Made by a program: the position numbers and the translations under genes. The notes under the pieces are model-generated. The model worked only from the letters and a program-made list of their open reading frames with translations, was not told the DNA's origin and searched no databases. Of a stretch of DNA of 64,000 nt, positions 9,622 through 20,769 are shown in pieces. The stretch covers positions 332,104-396,103 of the forward strand of contig NW_022985456.1 in the NCBI RefSeq assembly GCF_010093595.1, given 5' to 3'. This DNA is from Mytilinidion resinicola. Taxonomy: Eukaryota > Ascomycota > Dothideomycetes > Mytilinidiales > Mytilinidiaceae. How positions within the stretch are numbered: position 1 is the first letter of the stretch; the number at the start of each line of letters is the position of its first letter.

Positions 9622-11221
9622 TCATTGGAAGGCTCGTGACTCACCGAGATCAGGCTCGTGGCCGTTAATTGTGGAAACAAAATCTCGGCCAATATCCAGG
9701 TCCTGTTCGGCGGGTGGAATGTGCTCGCCAGAGGAGTTCGGACGGTTGCCAGTGGTATCAATACTATTGGTCTGGAAAATCACAAGTCAGCTCTATCGTA
9801 ACTGAAAGCTGCTCAGTAAACATACTTCAACCACCTTGTCGCCTTCGACACGAACTTCGTGGTCTCGTAGTCGCCGCATGAGCTCGAGAAAGGTGCTCTT
9901 CTGGAATTTCTCGCTCGTGTTGTCAGCTACGCTTTCTAACAGCTTCCCAGCGGTCTGCGCCATTTGATCCTGTTCGTTTCGAGTCTGTTCCTTAGACCTC
10001 GGCTGTTGCCCATGTTCTTGCTGGAGAGGTTGCAGAGCATTACGGCCGTGCGTTATATACCCTGCAGCCTCAAGATCCGCCCAAAGGTTCGGCCAGTTGT
10101 TATCGAGGGAAATTGCTAAGTCTGCGGGATACATCGACATGAGTCTCCCGTTGATTTTCTGAATCAAGGCAGCAACACGGGTCTCGATCTCCTCAGGTAT
10201 GATGTCGGCGTGCTGTCTATTCGCGACAATATCCAGGGTGTCAATACACCACTTGGCCTCGCTGATATCAATGAATAGGGTTCCTTCCTGTTCAGTTTGC
10301 TCGAGGTGGCTCAGATAGACTTCCGCCTCAGTGGTTGCTCCGGTGCTGATCAGACTTCGCAGCTTCATCGTGAGATACACGGCTATAGCATTTGTTAGCT
10401 TGGAATCTTAGCGGAGTGAGGGTCAATCGTACGGTATCTCTTATCCCTGATCCCCAACAGAATTGGATCCGTTTCCGCAGGTAACTGTGTAGACACCTTC
10501 TCCACAGCCGCCTCTTCTTGGAGCACCTCTGCCTGAGCCTCTGCAAAGGCCCGCTCAAAAGCTGATTCGTCGAATTGTGCGATATCAGCCTTTTGTTTCC
10601 CTTCCGCGACCGACATGTTCTGCTCTTGCATGGGGCGTCCAAAAGCCGACTGCCCGAACGTCGACCCTGTATAACCACCCATCCCATACCCTGGCATCCC
10701 ACCGTACATGTTCATATTCTGTGCGGGAGGTTGGTAGGCCTGCTGAGCGGCTCCGGGCGCCTGCTGGCTCACGAAATCCTGGTGCCATGACGATTGTGCT
10801 GCCGACGCCTGTGGTCTGAAGTGGTGGTTTTGCTGGGGTTGTGGGGATGAAATCTGTAGACGCTGGAAGTCGGAAGCCCAGCCCCCGGCCTGGGGTTGTG
10901 GCGAGAACCGCGGTTGAAGTTGTGCGTGAGCTAGGTGAGGAGGGAGATGCTGAAAGTCGGGATGAGGCGGTGGCGCGTGTCCAGCTTGAAAGGCGTCGAA
11001 CTCGGGGTCTAGGAGGCCGACATTCTGGTTAGAAGTAGAGCGGAAGGACTGTATCAGGACTCAGCTTTGAGGAAGTCTGGGGGAGGTTGGAAGAGTATAA
11101 TACTGACCTGTGAGGGCGACTGCCGCGAAATCAAGCGGTCCTGCTGCAGAGTTCTGTCTGCGGCTGTGTGTTTCTGGAAGTTCTGGAGTGGATTTGCAGG
11201 CCCGCAGAGTGCGTCTGCCAT
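9622..11221 (-). CDS. PEX20: Peroxin 20, PTS2 co-receptor
   Basis: Four exons (11221-11108, 11048-10433, 10382-9826, 9771-9622) give 478 residues. Pex20 partners Pex7 to carry PTS2 cargo to the peroxisome in filamentous fungi. The N-terminus MADALCGPANPLQNF carries the invariant Cys6, equivalent to the cysteine that is ubiquitinated for receptor recycling, and then RTLQQDRL. Exon 2 holds WASDF and WHQDF, two WxxxF docking motifs of the Pex5/Pex20 type, in a Gln/Pro-rich disordered stretch. Exon 3 carries the helical region and the Pex7-binding C-terminal block (FQKSTFLELMRRLRDHEVRV). Splice sites were placed by reading frame and GT..AG. The last exon reads to a TGA at 9622, but a short extra 3' exon cannot be excluded because a donor-like GTGAGT lies just before the stop. 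Confidence 0.88.
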
Positions 11222-11224
11222 GGT

Positions 11225-11340
11225 CGTACAACACCGTCTGAGGTGGCCCGGACAACTATCGAGCTTGCCGAAACTGTCGCTTTACAATCTTTAGATGGAC
11301 CGGAGGACCTCGACCAGTGCTAGGCAAGTGTAGAGAAGCC
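11225..11340 (-). repeat. ~105-bp dispersed repeat, copy A (in the PEX20 leader/promoter)
   Basis: On the plus strand this begins gtctgaggtggcccg and ends gcaagtgtag. It aligns without large gaps to copy B at about 11565-11675 and to copy C at about 60890-60985. Its left end is a few bases upstream of the PEX20 start codon, so it forms part of that gene's leader or promoter. Confidence 0.6.
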
Positions 11341-12050
11341 TAGAGAGAGTGGGTACAGTAAAGGAAATCTAAGAGTATCGAAGGGAGAAGAGGGAGGTGT
11401 ACAGGAAACGAAGAGAGAAATCGCCGTCGGATACCTATGTCCTGTGATGCATGCGGGCCGAGGATGTCAGTGGGATCGTCCACCATGCTGAGTAAGCCGA
11501 TTTGAGCTGCTTAGTTAACTACAGAAGTTCTCTATTCTCCATCAACACAAGGCTCCTATTCTGACGCTGTCTGAGGTGGCCCGTAGAGCTATTGGGCTTG
11601 TCAAAACTGTTGTTTTCCAATTCTTGAGAGCGTACCAGGGGACCTCAGGCGGTGTTAAGCAAGTGTACTTAAGCTTAGTGGTGTACGGTAATCTTCGGTC
11701 TATAACTAGGCTACCCTCAAAATCTCGGGACCTAATTCCACCTATTGAGCCCCGTGTCTTCATATTCACACTAGGCCACCGGACGTGAGAGGGTGGTGTA
11801 GGTTAATTTGATCAAGACGATAATCCAAAAGCTACATGGTTACAGCCTTCGAAAGTGTTTCAATCAGTCATCAAAGATGTGAACCGTATGTAATCTACTT
11901 TACTGAAAATGAGCATTTTAGACTAGCAAGCATGTGATAGACAGAGGGCTTTCGTCCACTCATTCGTCTTGTGCTTTTATCTTATTTTGTTTCAATTACT
12001 GCTCGCTACGATGAAGAGCGGAATAACGCCTAGAAAGCTAGATTTTATCA
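11341..12050. other. Intergenic between PEX20 and the hydrolase
   Basis: The stretch holds copy B of the dispersed repeat and otherwise AT-leaning DNA. The frame at 11542-11769 on the minus strand runs through copy B and has no recognisable domain. Confidence 0.5.
11565..11675 (-). repeat. ~105-bp dispersed repeat, copy B
   Basis: Shared blocks with copy A are gtctgaggtggcccg, a Y-rich 'gcttg-c-aaactgt' centre, 'ggacctc' and 'aagcaagtgta'. With copy C at 60.9 kb it additionally shares 'agagctat', 'gttttccaa' and 'cgtaccag-gg'. Element ends and coding status are unresolved. Confidence 0.6.
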
Positions 12051-12836
12051 TTAGAAACCCGACCGCTCCATGACACTCTCGATGAAAGCAACAATGCCAT
12101 CCACCCCTTTAGGCTCATTAACCCAATGACCACCGTCCGGATAACATGACATCTCCACCGTCATTCCCAGTGCCTTCAACCCATCGCATAGTGCTTTGCC
12201 ATTCGCGACAGGCACTACCCCGTCGTCTTCGGAATGTGAGAGAAATACCGGCGTTTGGAGCACGATCGGATCCTCGGTATCATGGTCTAGGGAGAGTAAC
12301 TGACGAATGGAGTTAATGCGTTGTGTGGGCGATGATGTCTTTTGTACAATTTCTTGGATCGCATCCTCGAATGGAAGCCAGCTGCAAAGGCCAATAAAAC
12401 CGCCGAGTCGAGCACCATTTTGCAACAGGGCGTGGATAGCCGTCGCACATCCTTGGCTGATGCCCCCGAGAAAGATCCGATCCATAGGAACTTCGGCCGA
12501 TTCGTCTTTCAAGACTCGTAGTAGGAACTCCACACTCTCTTGCAGGCCCTGTTCCTGCAGTTCCATGCGCTCGTTGGGACGCTGGACAGACGCCATGTCG
12601 AACCACTGGCACATTTCCTCGTTGTCGACCTCTGCGTGTCGCATAGCTGCACAGGGGAAGACCCATTTGATGCCCGGGAAGATTTGAGTGAAGAAGCGGT
12701 CGTCGCTGGCCTGGCTTTCGAAAAATTCACTCTCGAACTCAGTCGCTGTGCTGCCGCGACCGTGGAGAAATATGATTGTGTGTGTATGTGTCGCTGTCGG
12801 AGCCACGACGTGGATGTTGGGTTTGATGGCCGTCAT
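12051..12836 (-). CDS. Acyl-protein thioesterase / phospholipase-carboxylesterase family hydrolase
   Basis: A single-exon alpha/beta hydrolase of 261 residues. HGRGS at about 25-29 is the oxyanion-hole block. The nucleophile elbow GISQG places the catalytic Ser at about 127. HSEDDGVVP supplies the Asp at about 204-205, and PDGGHW supplies the His at about 237. The length and motif spacing match acyl-protein thioesterase 1/2-type enzymes, which hydrolyse S-acyl or carboxyl esters in the cytosol. A specific protein-depalmitoylation role is inference, since fungi carry several paralogs with other esterase activities. There is no signal peptide. Confidence 0.85.
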   Translation of the reverse strand: MTAIKPNIHVVAPTATHTHTIIFLHGRGSTATEFESEFFESQASDDRFFTQIFPGIKWVFPCAAMRHAEVDNEEMCQWFDMASVQRPNERMELQEQGLQESVEFLLRVLKDESAEVPMDRIFLGGISQGCATAIHALLQNGARLGGFIGLCSWLPFEDAIQEIVQKTSSPTQRINSIRQLLSLDHDTEDPIVLQTPVFLSHSEDDGVVPVANGKALCDGLKALGMTVEMSCYPDGGHWVNEPKGVDGIVAFIESVMERSGF

Positions 12837-13427
12837 ATTTTCTATGCAGTGAGAAAAATGAGATGTTTGGCGAAGCTTAGATGGTGTTATGAGTTCGAAG
12901 GTTGAGACGTGAGAGTAAATGAGATGGTAAGAGCGTCGGTCTGAAAAACTGCCCGCGAATGTGCGCTCTGATGGTTGGTTGGTTGGACTCTGTGGTCCGC
13001 AAGGGACATCAGAGCCAGACTTTCAAGAGCACTATTAGTCTCATCTAATTCACGCTGAACCTCGCCTCCGACGGTTGAGGCAAGTTATGCAGTTGCTTGG
13101 GACCGACGGGTACAGACTTGCGGTAGTAAAGAAATAGAGCTCGTGTATTAGTTACTGTAAAATTAGATGAGTTAACAGCAGCTCTGTTACGAATTTTCTG
13201 GTGATCTTGATTGCATTTCGAAAGCGGACGATGGGTTTGATGTTGCAAGTGCCTAGATTTTAGTGATGATGGATGTTAGAGGAGTCGTCGAATGAAATAT
13301 GACAGATATAAGTTCGCAGGATCTAATCAGATCCCGAGACTAGCCCCAAGGACAGTGCGCAACTGTCCCATCGCAACTTCCCCGATGCCAAATAACACAA
13401 CACTCCCGCAAATAATTCCCCACAACC
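12837..13427. other. Divergent promoter region, hydrolase / SEC13
   Basis: The upstream regions of two divergently transcribed genes meet here. A 'ggttggttgg' repeat lies near 12970. No other feature is seen. Confidence 0.5.
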
Positions 13428-14848
13428 ATGGCAAGTTCACGTGCCTCACTCCTTCCCTCCGAACTCCCCTTACTAACACTTCACCAGGCGCAAGTAATTT
13501 CAAACTCGGGCCACGATGACATGATAGTACGCCCTCTCCCTCTCCCCCAACACCCACCCCTCCAGCTCGACCTGCACACCTTCGCTCGACACCATGGCCC
13601 TCGTAGCCAAATTGCAGAGACGGCGTTCTACCACCGTGGAAGAGGACTCCCTGATCATGAAGCTGAACGGAACGCAGCACGATGCGGTCCTGGACTACTA
13701 CGGGCGCCGGCTAGCGACGTGCTCGTCGGACAAGACAATCAAGATATTCGAGGTAGAGGGCGAGTCGCATAGGCTCACTGAGACACTGAAAGGGTACGCA
13801 CACCCCTCTACATTCCCCCCTCTCCAATCCATCCGAAAACAAGCTCTAACTCTCCTCCCCACTAGCCACGAAGGCGCCGTCTGGTGCGTATCATGGGTCC
13901 GTCCTCCCTCCCTCCCCCCTCCCACCTCTCCACCCCACTAACACCCCTTGCCCCCCTCCCAGGCCCACCCCAAATACGGCTCCATCCTGGCCTCGGCCTC
14001 CTACGACGGCAAAGTCTTCATCTGGCGCGAGCAAAACGCCGTCTGGCAGCGCATCTTCGTCTTCGAGCACCACACGGCCTCGGTCAACCTCGTCGCGTGG
14101 GCGCCCCACGAGGCCGGCTGCCTGCTGGCCTGCGCCTCCTCGGACAGCAACGTCAGCGTGCTCGAGTTCAAGAACAACACGTGGGAGCATCAGCTCATCC
14201 AGGCGCACGGGACGGGCGTCAACGCCGTCAGCTGGGCGCCGGCGATTGCGCCGGGGGCCATGCTCGCGGGGAGCGGCGGCGCGGGAGGCGCGTCTGCGGC
14301 GGGGGGGCTGAGGCGGTTCGTGACGGGGGGGAGTGATTGCATGGTTAAGGTGTGGGAGTTTAAGTATGTGGACCCCGGGTTGCTGGAGCTGCGGAGTTTG
14401 GAAGAGTGAGTGCTGATGTGTGAGAAACAGCCCGGAGACGAACAGCTATGCGCAGCTGGGCGAGAATCTCGTGGGCCATAACGATTGGGTGCGCGATGTG
14501 GCGTGGTCGCCGACGGTGCTGTCGAAGGCGTATATCGCGTCGGCGTCGCAGGACAAGACGGTCCGCATCTGGACCAGCGCGAATCCGGATCTACGTACGT
14601 GCTCTCCTTCCATCTCTCGTTGACAACCAACCCCGGGCTTCGACTGCTCTTGTTTTCGGGTCCAATGCGTACTAACCTGAACAGGCGAATGGAAGTCCAC
14701 CGTCCTCAACGTCGAAGCCGTCGCCTGGCGCGTCAGCTGGAGCCTCAGCGGCAACGTCCTCGCCGTCAGCACGGGCGACAACCGGGTCAGCCTGTGGAAG
14801 GAGCGGCTGAGCGGCGGATGGGAGTGCGTGAAGACGATCGAGGAGTAA
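13428..14848 (+). CDS. SEC13: Sec13, COPII coat and nuclear-pore WD40 protein
   Basis: Six exons (13428-13526, 13678-13793, 13866-13896, 13963-14363, 14431-14594, 14685-14848) give about 324 residues. Sec13 is an open six-bladed WD40 propeller that pairs with Sec31 in COPII vesicles and with Nup145C in the nuclear pore. Diagnostic blocks are SNSGHDDMI joined across the first intron to [18 protein letters not shown], then [74 protein letters not shown] and the C-terminus ECVKTIEE. Residues between MAS and QVISNSG read as an unspliced stretch, whereas homologs have almost nothing there. A micro-exon or an intron using an acceptor at about 13496 is an alternative. An Ala/Gly-rich loop enlarges the fourth blade. 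Confidence 0.92.
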
Positions 14849-16150
14849 GTGGCGAGGAGGCCAGGCCAGGCACTCGTGTATTGTATCAAGGAAGGCAGCA
14901 GCTTTGAGCAGCAATTGGAGTCTGGGTAATCCAAAAGTCTGGAGGGCAATCTGGAGAAACTGGCGGTATGCATGGGGCTTGGGCGTGGTGCATTGGAGTG
15001 GAGGATTTGGGAGAGGTGGTAGGCCCGAGCTGGGGAGGTGTTGGTAGTGGTCTGCATCGGCGATGCGCGAGGGTGAGCTGGGTGATTAGACAATTTTTAG
15101 GGGTTTGTCGAATCGAGTGTGGATCCGGTTCCTACGATGTTGATGTTAGGGAGGTGTTGGTGAGAATGATGGTGACCACTGAACAAGGCAACCGGAGAAG
15201 ATGTTGAGAAAGCTTCCTATTCTATTCTCTGATTTTGTCTAGACATGCGTTCAAAGGCACAGCGCTTGCTCGCTCACGCAATCAGTCCCACATCACGCAC
15301 ACCATCACCGCGCAAACACCCCACTTTGGAAAGTTTTCAAATGTTCATCTTTCATCAGGTTTCGCTACGGAACAAAACCAAACCAAAAACCAACTCCAGA
15401 TCTATAGAAACCGCAAAAGGGAAACCCCGGTCGAACCCGTTCCAATCGCCAAAAAAGAGGTCGCCGATGCCAAAACTACCAAGGTAGAGTCGGTATCCAG
15501 GTCTCGGTTTTAGCGCCATGTCCATGACTTGATGGATGTGGGGGGCAGGGTGGGTATATATGCTCGAGGCCACGCTATGCAGAAAAAAAAACCAAAGAAC
15601 AGGATAGAGAGAGCCAAAAGAAAAGGCATAAGCAACAAATTGCAAAGTCGAAAAGAGTGAAGCATGTATGCAAAAAGCCATTGCAGACGCTGAAGTTGTG
15701 AAGCCAGCAGGAAAGGAAATCGGGGTATCTTCCATCCATCCATCCAGCTGTGCTGAACTCCAAGCCGTGAGGTTTCGTGATGTGATGCCGAGGAAGCAGG
15801 GAGTTGACCAAAAGCTGCCCGGGGTGATTATAGTAACTGTGTATTGTGGACGGGGATGGGGATGCAGATGCTGCGCAGCAGACTTAAGGAATGGCTATGG
15901 TGAGCTCCAGGCGCGATGTCTTGGGAAAGGAATGTGAGAGATCGTAGATCTGAAGGAGATTCGTGAAGGTAAGGTCGTTGAGGGAGGGAGGGGTGCTTTT
16001 CTGTTGCGGACGGAGTGCGGTATATATCAATCGATCGAGTGATGATGAGAAGTGGTGTGAAGTCGAGTCTAACTCGTCGAAAAGTCGCAGGAGGTCGTCG
16101 AGAGTACGCAAATCGACCACCACCGAGCTCGCGCAGCCATCGACACCTCC
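14849..16150. other. Intergenic between convergent genes
   Basis: SEC13 ends at the left and the F-box gene at the right. Frames such as 15235-15513 and 15668-15937 are short, low in complexity and without motifs. The stretch looks like untranslated regions and spacer. Confidence 0.5.
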
Positions 16151-17833
16151 TCACGCCTCCCCCTTCGCCATCTTCGGGTGCACATTCCACAGGATAAACG
16201 GACCGGAGTAGAGGTTCTCATCCCCATCCACATCCTGCTCCACCCGGTCCACTGCCCACCACCGGCCCAGGCACATCTTGCCCCCCGGCAGCACGACGCC
16301 CTCGTACCCCCACAGCGCCTCCGTGTCGACGCTGCCCCATGCGTCGGCGTAGTACTTGATGAAGCTCATGCGCTTCCACCCCGCGATGCCCTCCTGCACC
16401 GGCAGCTCGCTCAGCCAGCCCGACGCGTAGAACTTGCCGTCGTCCTCGCCCTCGCCCTCGAGCGAGATGGGCTGCGGCTTGCGTGGCGGCGTGCGTGAGC
16501 GCGTGCGGTGCTCGGCGCGCGTGCGTGGCTCGTTGAGCGTCGGGTGCGCTTTGAGGATGGTGGAGAAGAGGTTGCGCACAGAGGGGTCGAGGTGCGAGGA
16601 ACTTAGGACGGGCGTGTCGTCGCCGTCGGTGGAGGATTTGTCGCTGCCGAGGCCGCTATCGGAGCCGGATGGGCTAGTCGCGGAGGGCACGACGACGGGA
16701 GAGAGGTGGAGGGACTGGATGGGGTTCTCGTTGTTGCTGCCGTCGACGTTCTTGTCCATGAAGATCATGTTCTTCTTGGTGCCGGTGATGGAGCGGATTT
16801 GCGAAATCTCCTTGGGCTCGAGGTAGGCTGTACGCGAGGTCAGTGATGGCTAGAGAGTGGAGAGGGAGAGAGAAAGCTTACCATAAGTTCCTCGCCAATC
16901 GTCGCCGATGTGGTCATCATGTTGCTTCAGCTTGCGGTCCCAAGCGGACGGCTTCTCCAGCGCACTCAGCTCCTTGTAGGCCTCGTACAAGGCATGGCTC
17001 TCACCATCGCGCATCATGTGGTAGCGGAAGAAGTTCATGATATGCAGGATGTACTCCATGTTGATGTAGTTGCGGTCCATTCCAGTGAACATGGGTTGCA
17101 TGACGGCGCTGGCGTAGACCATCTTCTGGCTGTGCTCGAAGGCGAAGACGTGGTTCCAGAGGCGATTGGTGTCGAACAAGACATGCGAGTACATCAGCTG
17201 GATGGCGGCAAGAGTCCAGTTGTACGTGTCATCAGTAACATCTCCACGGCCGGTGGGGGAGACTCGGTTGATCCTGGACAGCGAGCTGCTGCTCTCGATG
17301 AACCGGGAGAGCTCGTCCAAGTTGCGACAGGTGCGGCGACCATACTCGTCGTAGAGGGCTTGACCAGAGAAAGACTCTGCAATTGAGTTTGTTAGCGGGC
17401 ATTGCTCAAGTGAGGAATCGCATGACCGCAAGCGGAGATGCAGGCAAGAATAGAGGGCTTACCATTGATGAGCTCCGACATGACGGCGAGCGACTTGACC
17501 TCCATCTCGGTGTGGCCATACTCAAACGAGATGTTGCTCATGCGTCGGAGCCACTTACGACGGCGCTGGTACTTCTTCTTGAGCTGCTCGTTGTCGTGCG
17601 ATCCGGCCTTCAGCGCGTATCTGGCCCTGAAGCGATGGTTCCAGAATGATCCGCCGTCGGACTGGACAGCATTGCTAGTCTCCTGGCAAGTGGCAGCGAA
17701 GGCGCAGAGATCTTTGTCGCTCTCGATGTGGTGGGCGATCTCTTGGTTGAGCTGCGACGGCGAGGTCAGTAAGGCGTGCAGCAGGAAAGGGGGTGAGCGG
17801 ACTAACCTCGATAGGAAGAAGATTGAATGCCAT
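16151..17833 (-). CDS. F-box protein, uncharacterised
   Basis: Four exons (17833-17807, 17751-17463, 17376-16882, 16827-16151) give 495 residues. The N-terminus MAFNLLPIE-LNQEIAHHI, then DLCAFAATCQETSNAV and FWNHRFRARY, is a typical F-box that would dock to Skp1 in an SCF ubiquitin ligase. The middle (residues about 105-270) is an all-helical fungal domain without an obvious substrate-recognition repeat. A Ser-rich, probably disordered segment (about 295-380) precedes a conserved-looking C-terminal fold with YYADAWGSVDTEALWGYEG and LPGGKMCLGRWW. Such F-box proteins with a trailing beta-rich domain are common in filamentous ascomycetes. No substrate is known to me. The start is fixed by the short first exon reading into the F-box across a 55-bp intron. 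Confidence 0.8.
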
Positions 17834-19183
17834 GGTGCGAATCTATTGCACAGCAATGGACTCGCGGTGGTGTAAGATCTGGACCGGTAAGGAAATAGGT
17901 GTGCAGTCACAGCAGATGCGATCAACGCAGGAGCGTGGTGTGAATAGATCGATATTGTTAAGATGCAGGAGACGGGCTGGTCAAGAGGCGGCTGATGAAC
18001 GGAAGCTGATGAAAGGAAGCTGGTGAACGGAGGATGGAGGAGGAGAAGATGAAGAGGAAGGAAAGAAGGGCAGCGAAAAAGTTTTTAAAGTGAGAAGCTA
18101 GAAATATAATCGGTGGCTGGTATCTGGGATTTACACGGTGGTGGTGACTTTGCCCGCGAATGCCAAGCCTTTCGACCACAGATCACGGAGCCCACTCACG
18201 ATGGCCTCGCAGCACTTGCCTGAAATTAAGATGCAGTCCTTGATGGATCTGACCGAAAGTAGCTTCGGTATGATCTGATAGATGGTATGAGAGGCATGGT
18301 TGAGGCAGCGCACAAGTGAGATTCCGTCGTGTCTTGCGAAAAATGGAGGCTGCATTCACGTGGGCGAGAGTGTCCGCAACCGAGATTCAAGATAGGAGGA
18401 GCTATGAAAAGCATAATAAATACACCGATAGGAAGAGCTCAAGTGTGCTCCAGTCAGTAGGAGTCACCTTCTCTAAATCGCACCAGAGGATTCGTGGCGG
18501 AGGAGAATTGCGACAGGCGCTTTTTCGTAGTAAAGACCGCAACTGCAGAGCTGCGATACCTGGCAGGTCCACAGGAGCTATTGATAGTAAGCAGAAACTT
18601 TCGCGAAATTTTCGAGCAGTTTGGCCGATTGAGTGCGGAGTCATAACGAAGTGTCTTCCGCCCCTTTCCAGATCAGGCGAAAGCATACCCAACTGCAGGA
18701 GTCTTCATGCCCACGACACAACAACGAAACCAAGTTGCAGATAGTCCTAATACCATTACCTGTCACGAGCAGTCAAGAAGGTCTGCGACATAAAGTCCTG
18801 GTGGCTGGAAGCATATATCGTCGTCGTGGCGCAACTGAACGCAGTAGAGCGGCATCAGGACGCCATTTGTGCGGGTGCTCGCTACTGCGTCGCGCGCCTC
18901 AAAGTGTAGCTGTTCCTGATCCTAAGTATAAGAAGAAGATTTGTCACAAGTCTAAAGAGATGGCATTTTTACGCTTCCACGATTTGATGATTTGACATTG
19001 AAATGAAATCAATGAGACGAAACTCATCTTAGCATGTCTCAACCAGTGCACAACTTCCTACCTTAGACGTCCGGGGTCGGGCCCAAGGCCACATTGGATG
19101 TATAGGAGTAGATGAGGCATGATTAAGATATACGGGCCTCAGACACCACATTACGGATTATCTGCCTACCTACATGTACCCAC
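17834..19183. other. Intergenic, F-box promoter and spacer
   Basis: The first about 300 bp are purine-rich on the plus strand and fit the leader and promoter of the F-box gene. The rest holds only short frames without motifs (for example 18316-18744 plus). Confidence 0.5.
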
Positions 19184-20769
19184 CTAAACCAGCAATCCAA
19201 GCACCATACAAGCAGCAAACACCCACCACTGCACTTTCTCTCTCACACCCGCACCAGGCTTCGTGGAGCTCGCAGCCGCTGCGCCCGTGCCCGTCGCCGT
19301 ACCCGTCGCGGTCGGCGACGCGGTGGTGCTCGAAGGCTGCACCGCGTTTGCACCGCTGCCGTCTGCCCTTGTGATCACGTACACCTCCCCGGTAGCATCT
19401 GAGCTCATGAAAAGGCGGCCCTTACTATCCCATGCCAGCCCGACAGGGCGGAAGCAGGCATCTGGGCACTTCGAGTTGTCTTGGTTAGCCACGATATCGA
19501 CAGCGGCGGTGGTGCTGTTAGAAGGCTCAAGGGGGGAGCCGTTGGCAAAGGTGACGACGGAGAGTTTGTAGCCGACTGGGGCGGCGCGGTCCCTAGCGGG
19601 TGTGAGTATATGCTGATACAAAAGCAGACAAAGCTACTTACCAGCTCCCATGGAACGTGACAAACGCCGTAGACCCGTTCGCGTTGAATTTGAGATCCAA
19701 TGGCGCCTGGTGCGCCTGGAACGTCAATCGCGGCGGGATGCGCTCCTTCTGGCAAATCGTATCGTTGACGGTGCTATTCTGCTCACCAATCGCGAATTGC
19801 GTCCCGACTTCGATGCCCGCATTCTGCGGAATCGTGCTCACGTTCCACGCTGCGAAGCACGACGGGTATCCGTAGTTCTGGCCTTGGGGCGCATACTCAG
19901 TGCCATTGAGGTAGCCGTGGAAGTTCATCTCCTCTCCGGGGTTGTCCGTATGGATGTTCTTGCCATCGCGCTCCATCTCGTCGACGCTGTTCTCAACAGA
20001 CCAAATACCCCCCGTAAGCGGTTCCTCCGCCACACCAACAGAGTTGCGCAGGCCCCATCCCAACCGGAGCCCCTTGGTGTTGAAGTCGTACGCGCCAGTT
20101 GCGTTGGTGAGGTTGAAAGCCTTGATCTGGCTACGACCGGTGTTTATATCTTCCGCCTCAAGATCCAGATTCGATGTGCTGCCGCGGCTGACCAACAACA
20201 AGTCATCCACCTGCTTCGAGACGAGTAGCGTACGCGTGGTGTGATCCGAAGTGGCCATTCCCGTGACAATCTGGCGGGGCTCGGACGTGTTCTTGCTGTT
20301 GGCCGCATCGTAGTCCCACGCGTAAACTATATCCGCGGAAGACGCGTAGAGGGTCTTTCCGTCGCTAGAGAGTTCGATTCCATGGTTGAGCTGAGAAGTC
20401 GCGAATCAGCATTCGAGAGCATGGCGGCACAGCGGAGAATTATATCAGTCTGATGGCTCCACTTACGGTTTTATCCTTGATCACAACAATCGGCTTTCCA
20501 GCCCTCACACAAGACCCGCCATCGTCGGTTAAGGGAAGGCTGACGATCCCCGTGTTTCGCTGTACGACGAGGAGGTGACCGCTGCTGTCGAAGATGATCC
20601 CACGCGGGCTCGTCAGGCCGGTGGCTACGACTTTAACATCCCAGCCGGATGCTACGGATGGCGCTGCGTTCTTGGGCGCGAGGGTGGTCGAGCAGGTCTG
20701 CGTGCTTGTCGACTGCGCGCGCGCGATTGCATACAAGCAAGACGCGAGGAGGCCGTAGGAGTACTTCAT
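19184..20769 (-). CDS. Secreted, GPI-anchored sorbosone/glucose-dehydrogenase-like quinoprotein (AA12-type)
   Basis: Three exons (20769-20467, 20390-19642, 19592-19184) give 486 residues. An N-terminal signal peptide (MKYSYGLLASCLYAIARAQS) leads into a beta-propeller of the glucose/sorbosone dehydrogenase family: GLTSPRGIIFDSSGHLLVVQ, LNHGIELSSDGKTLYAS, RNSVGVAEEP, GQNYGYPSCFA, PLDLKFNANGSTAFVTFHGSW and RPVGLAWDSKGRLFMSSDATGEVY. Homologs oxidise sugars with pyrroloquinoline quinone, and fungal members form CAZy family AA12, feeding electrons to extracellular redox partners. A Ser/Thr/Ala linker and a hydrophobic tail (VQWWVFAACMVLGLLV) at the C-terminus indicate a GPI anchor. Many NxS/T sites are present. 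There is no attached cytochrome or cellulose-binding module. PQQ use is family knowledge, not visible here. Confidence 0.85.

Noticed and set aside
18316..18744. 142-codon plus-strand frame
   Set aside because: No recognisable domain, signal peptide or intron structure. Random-looking residue use.
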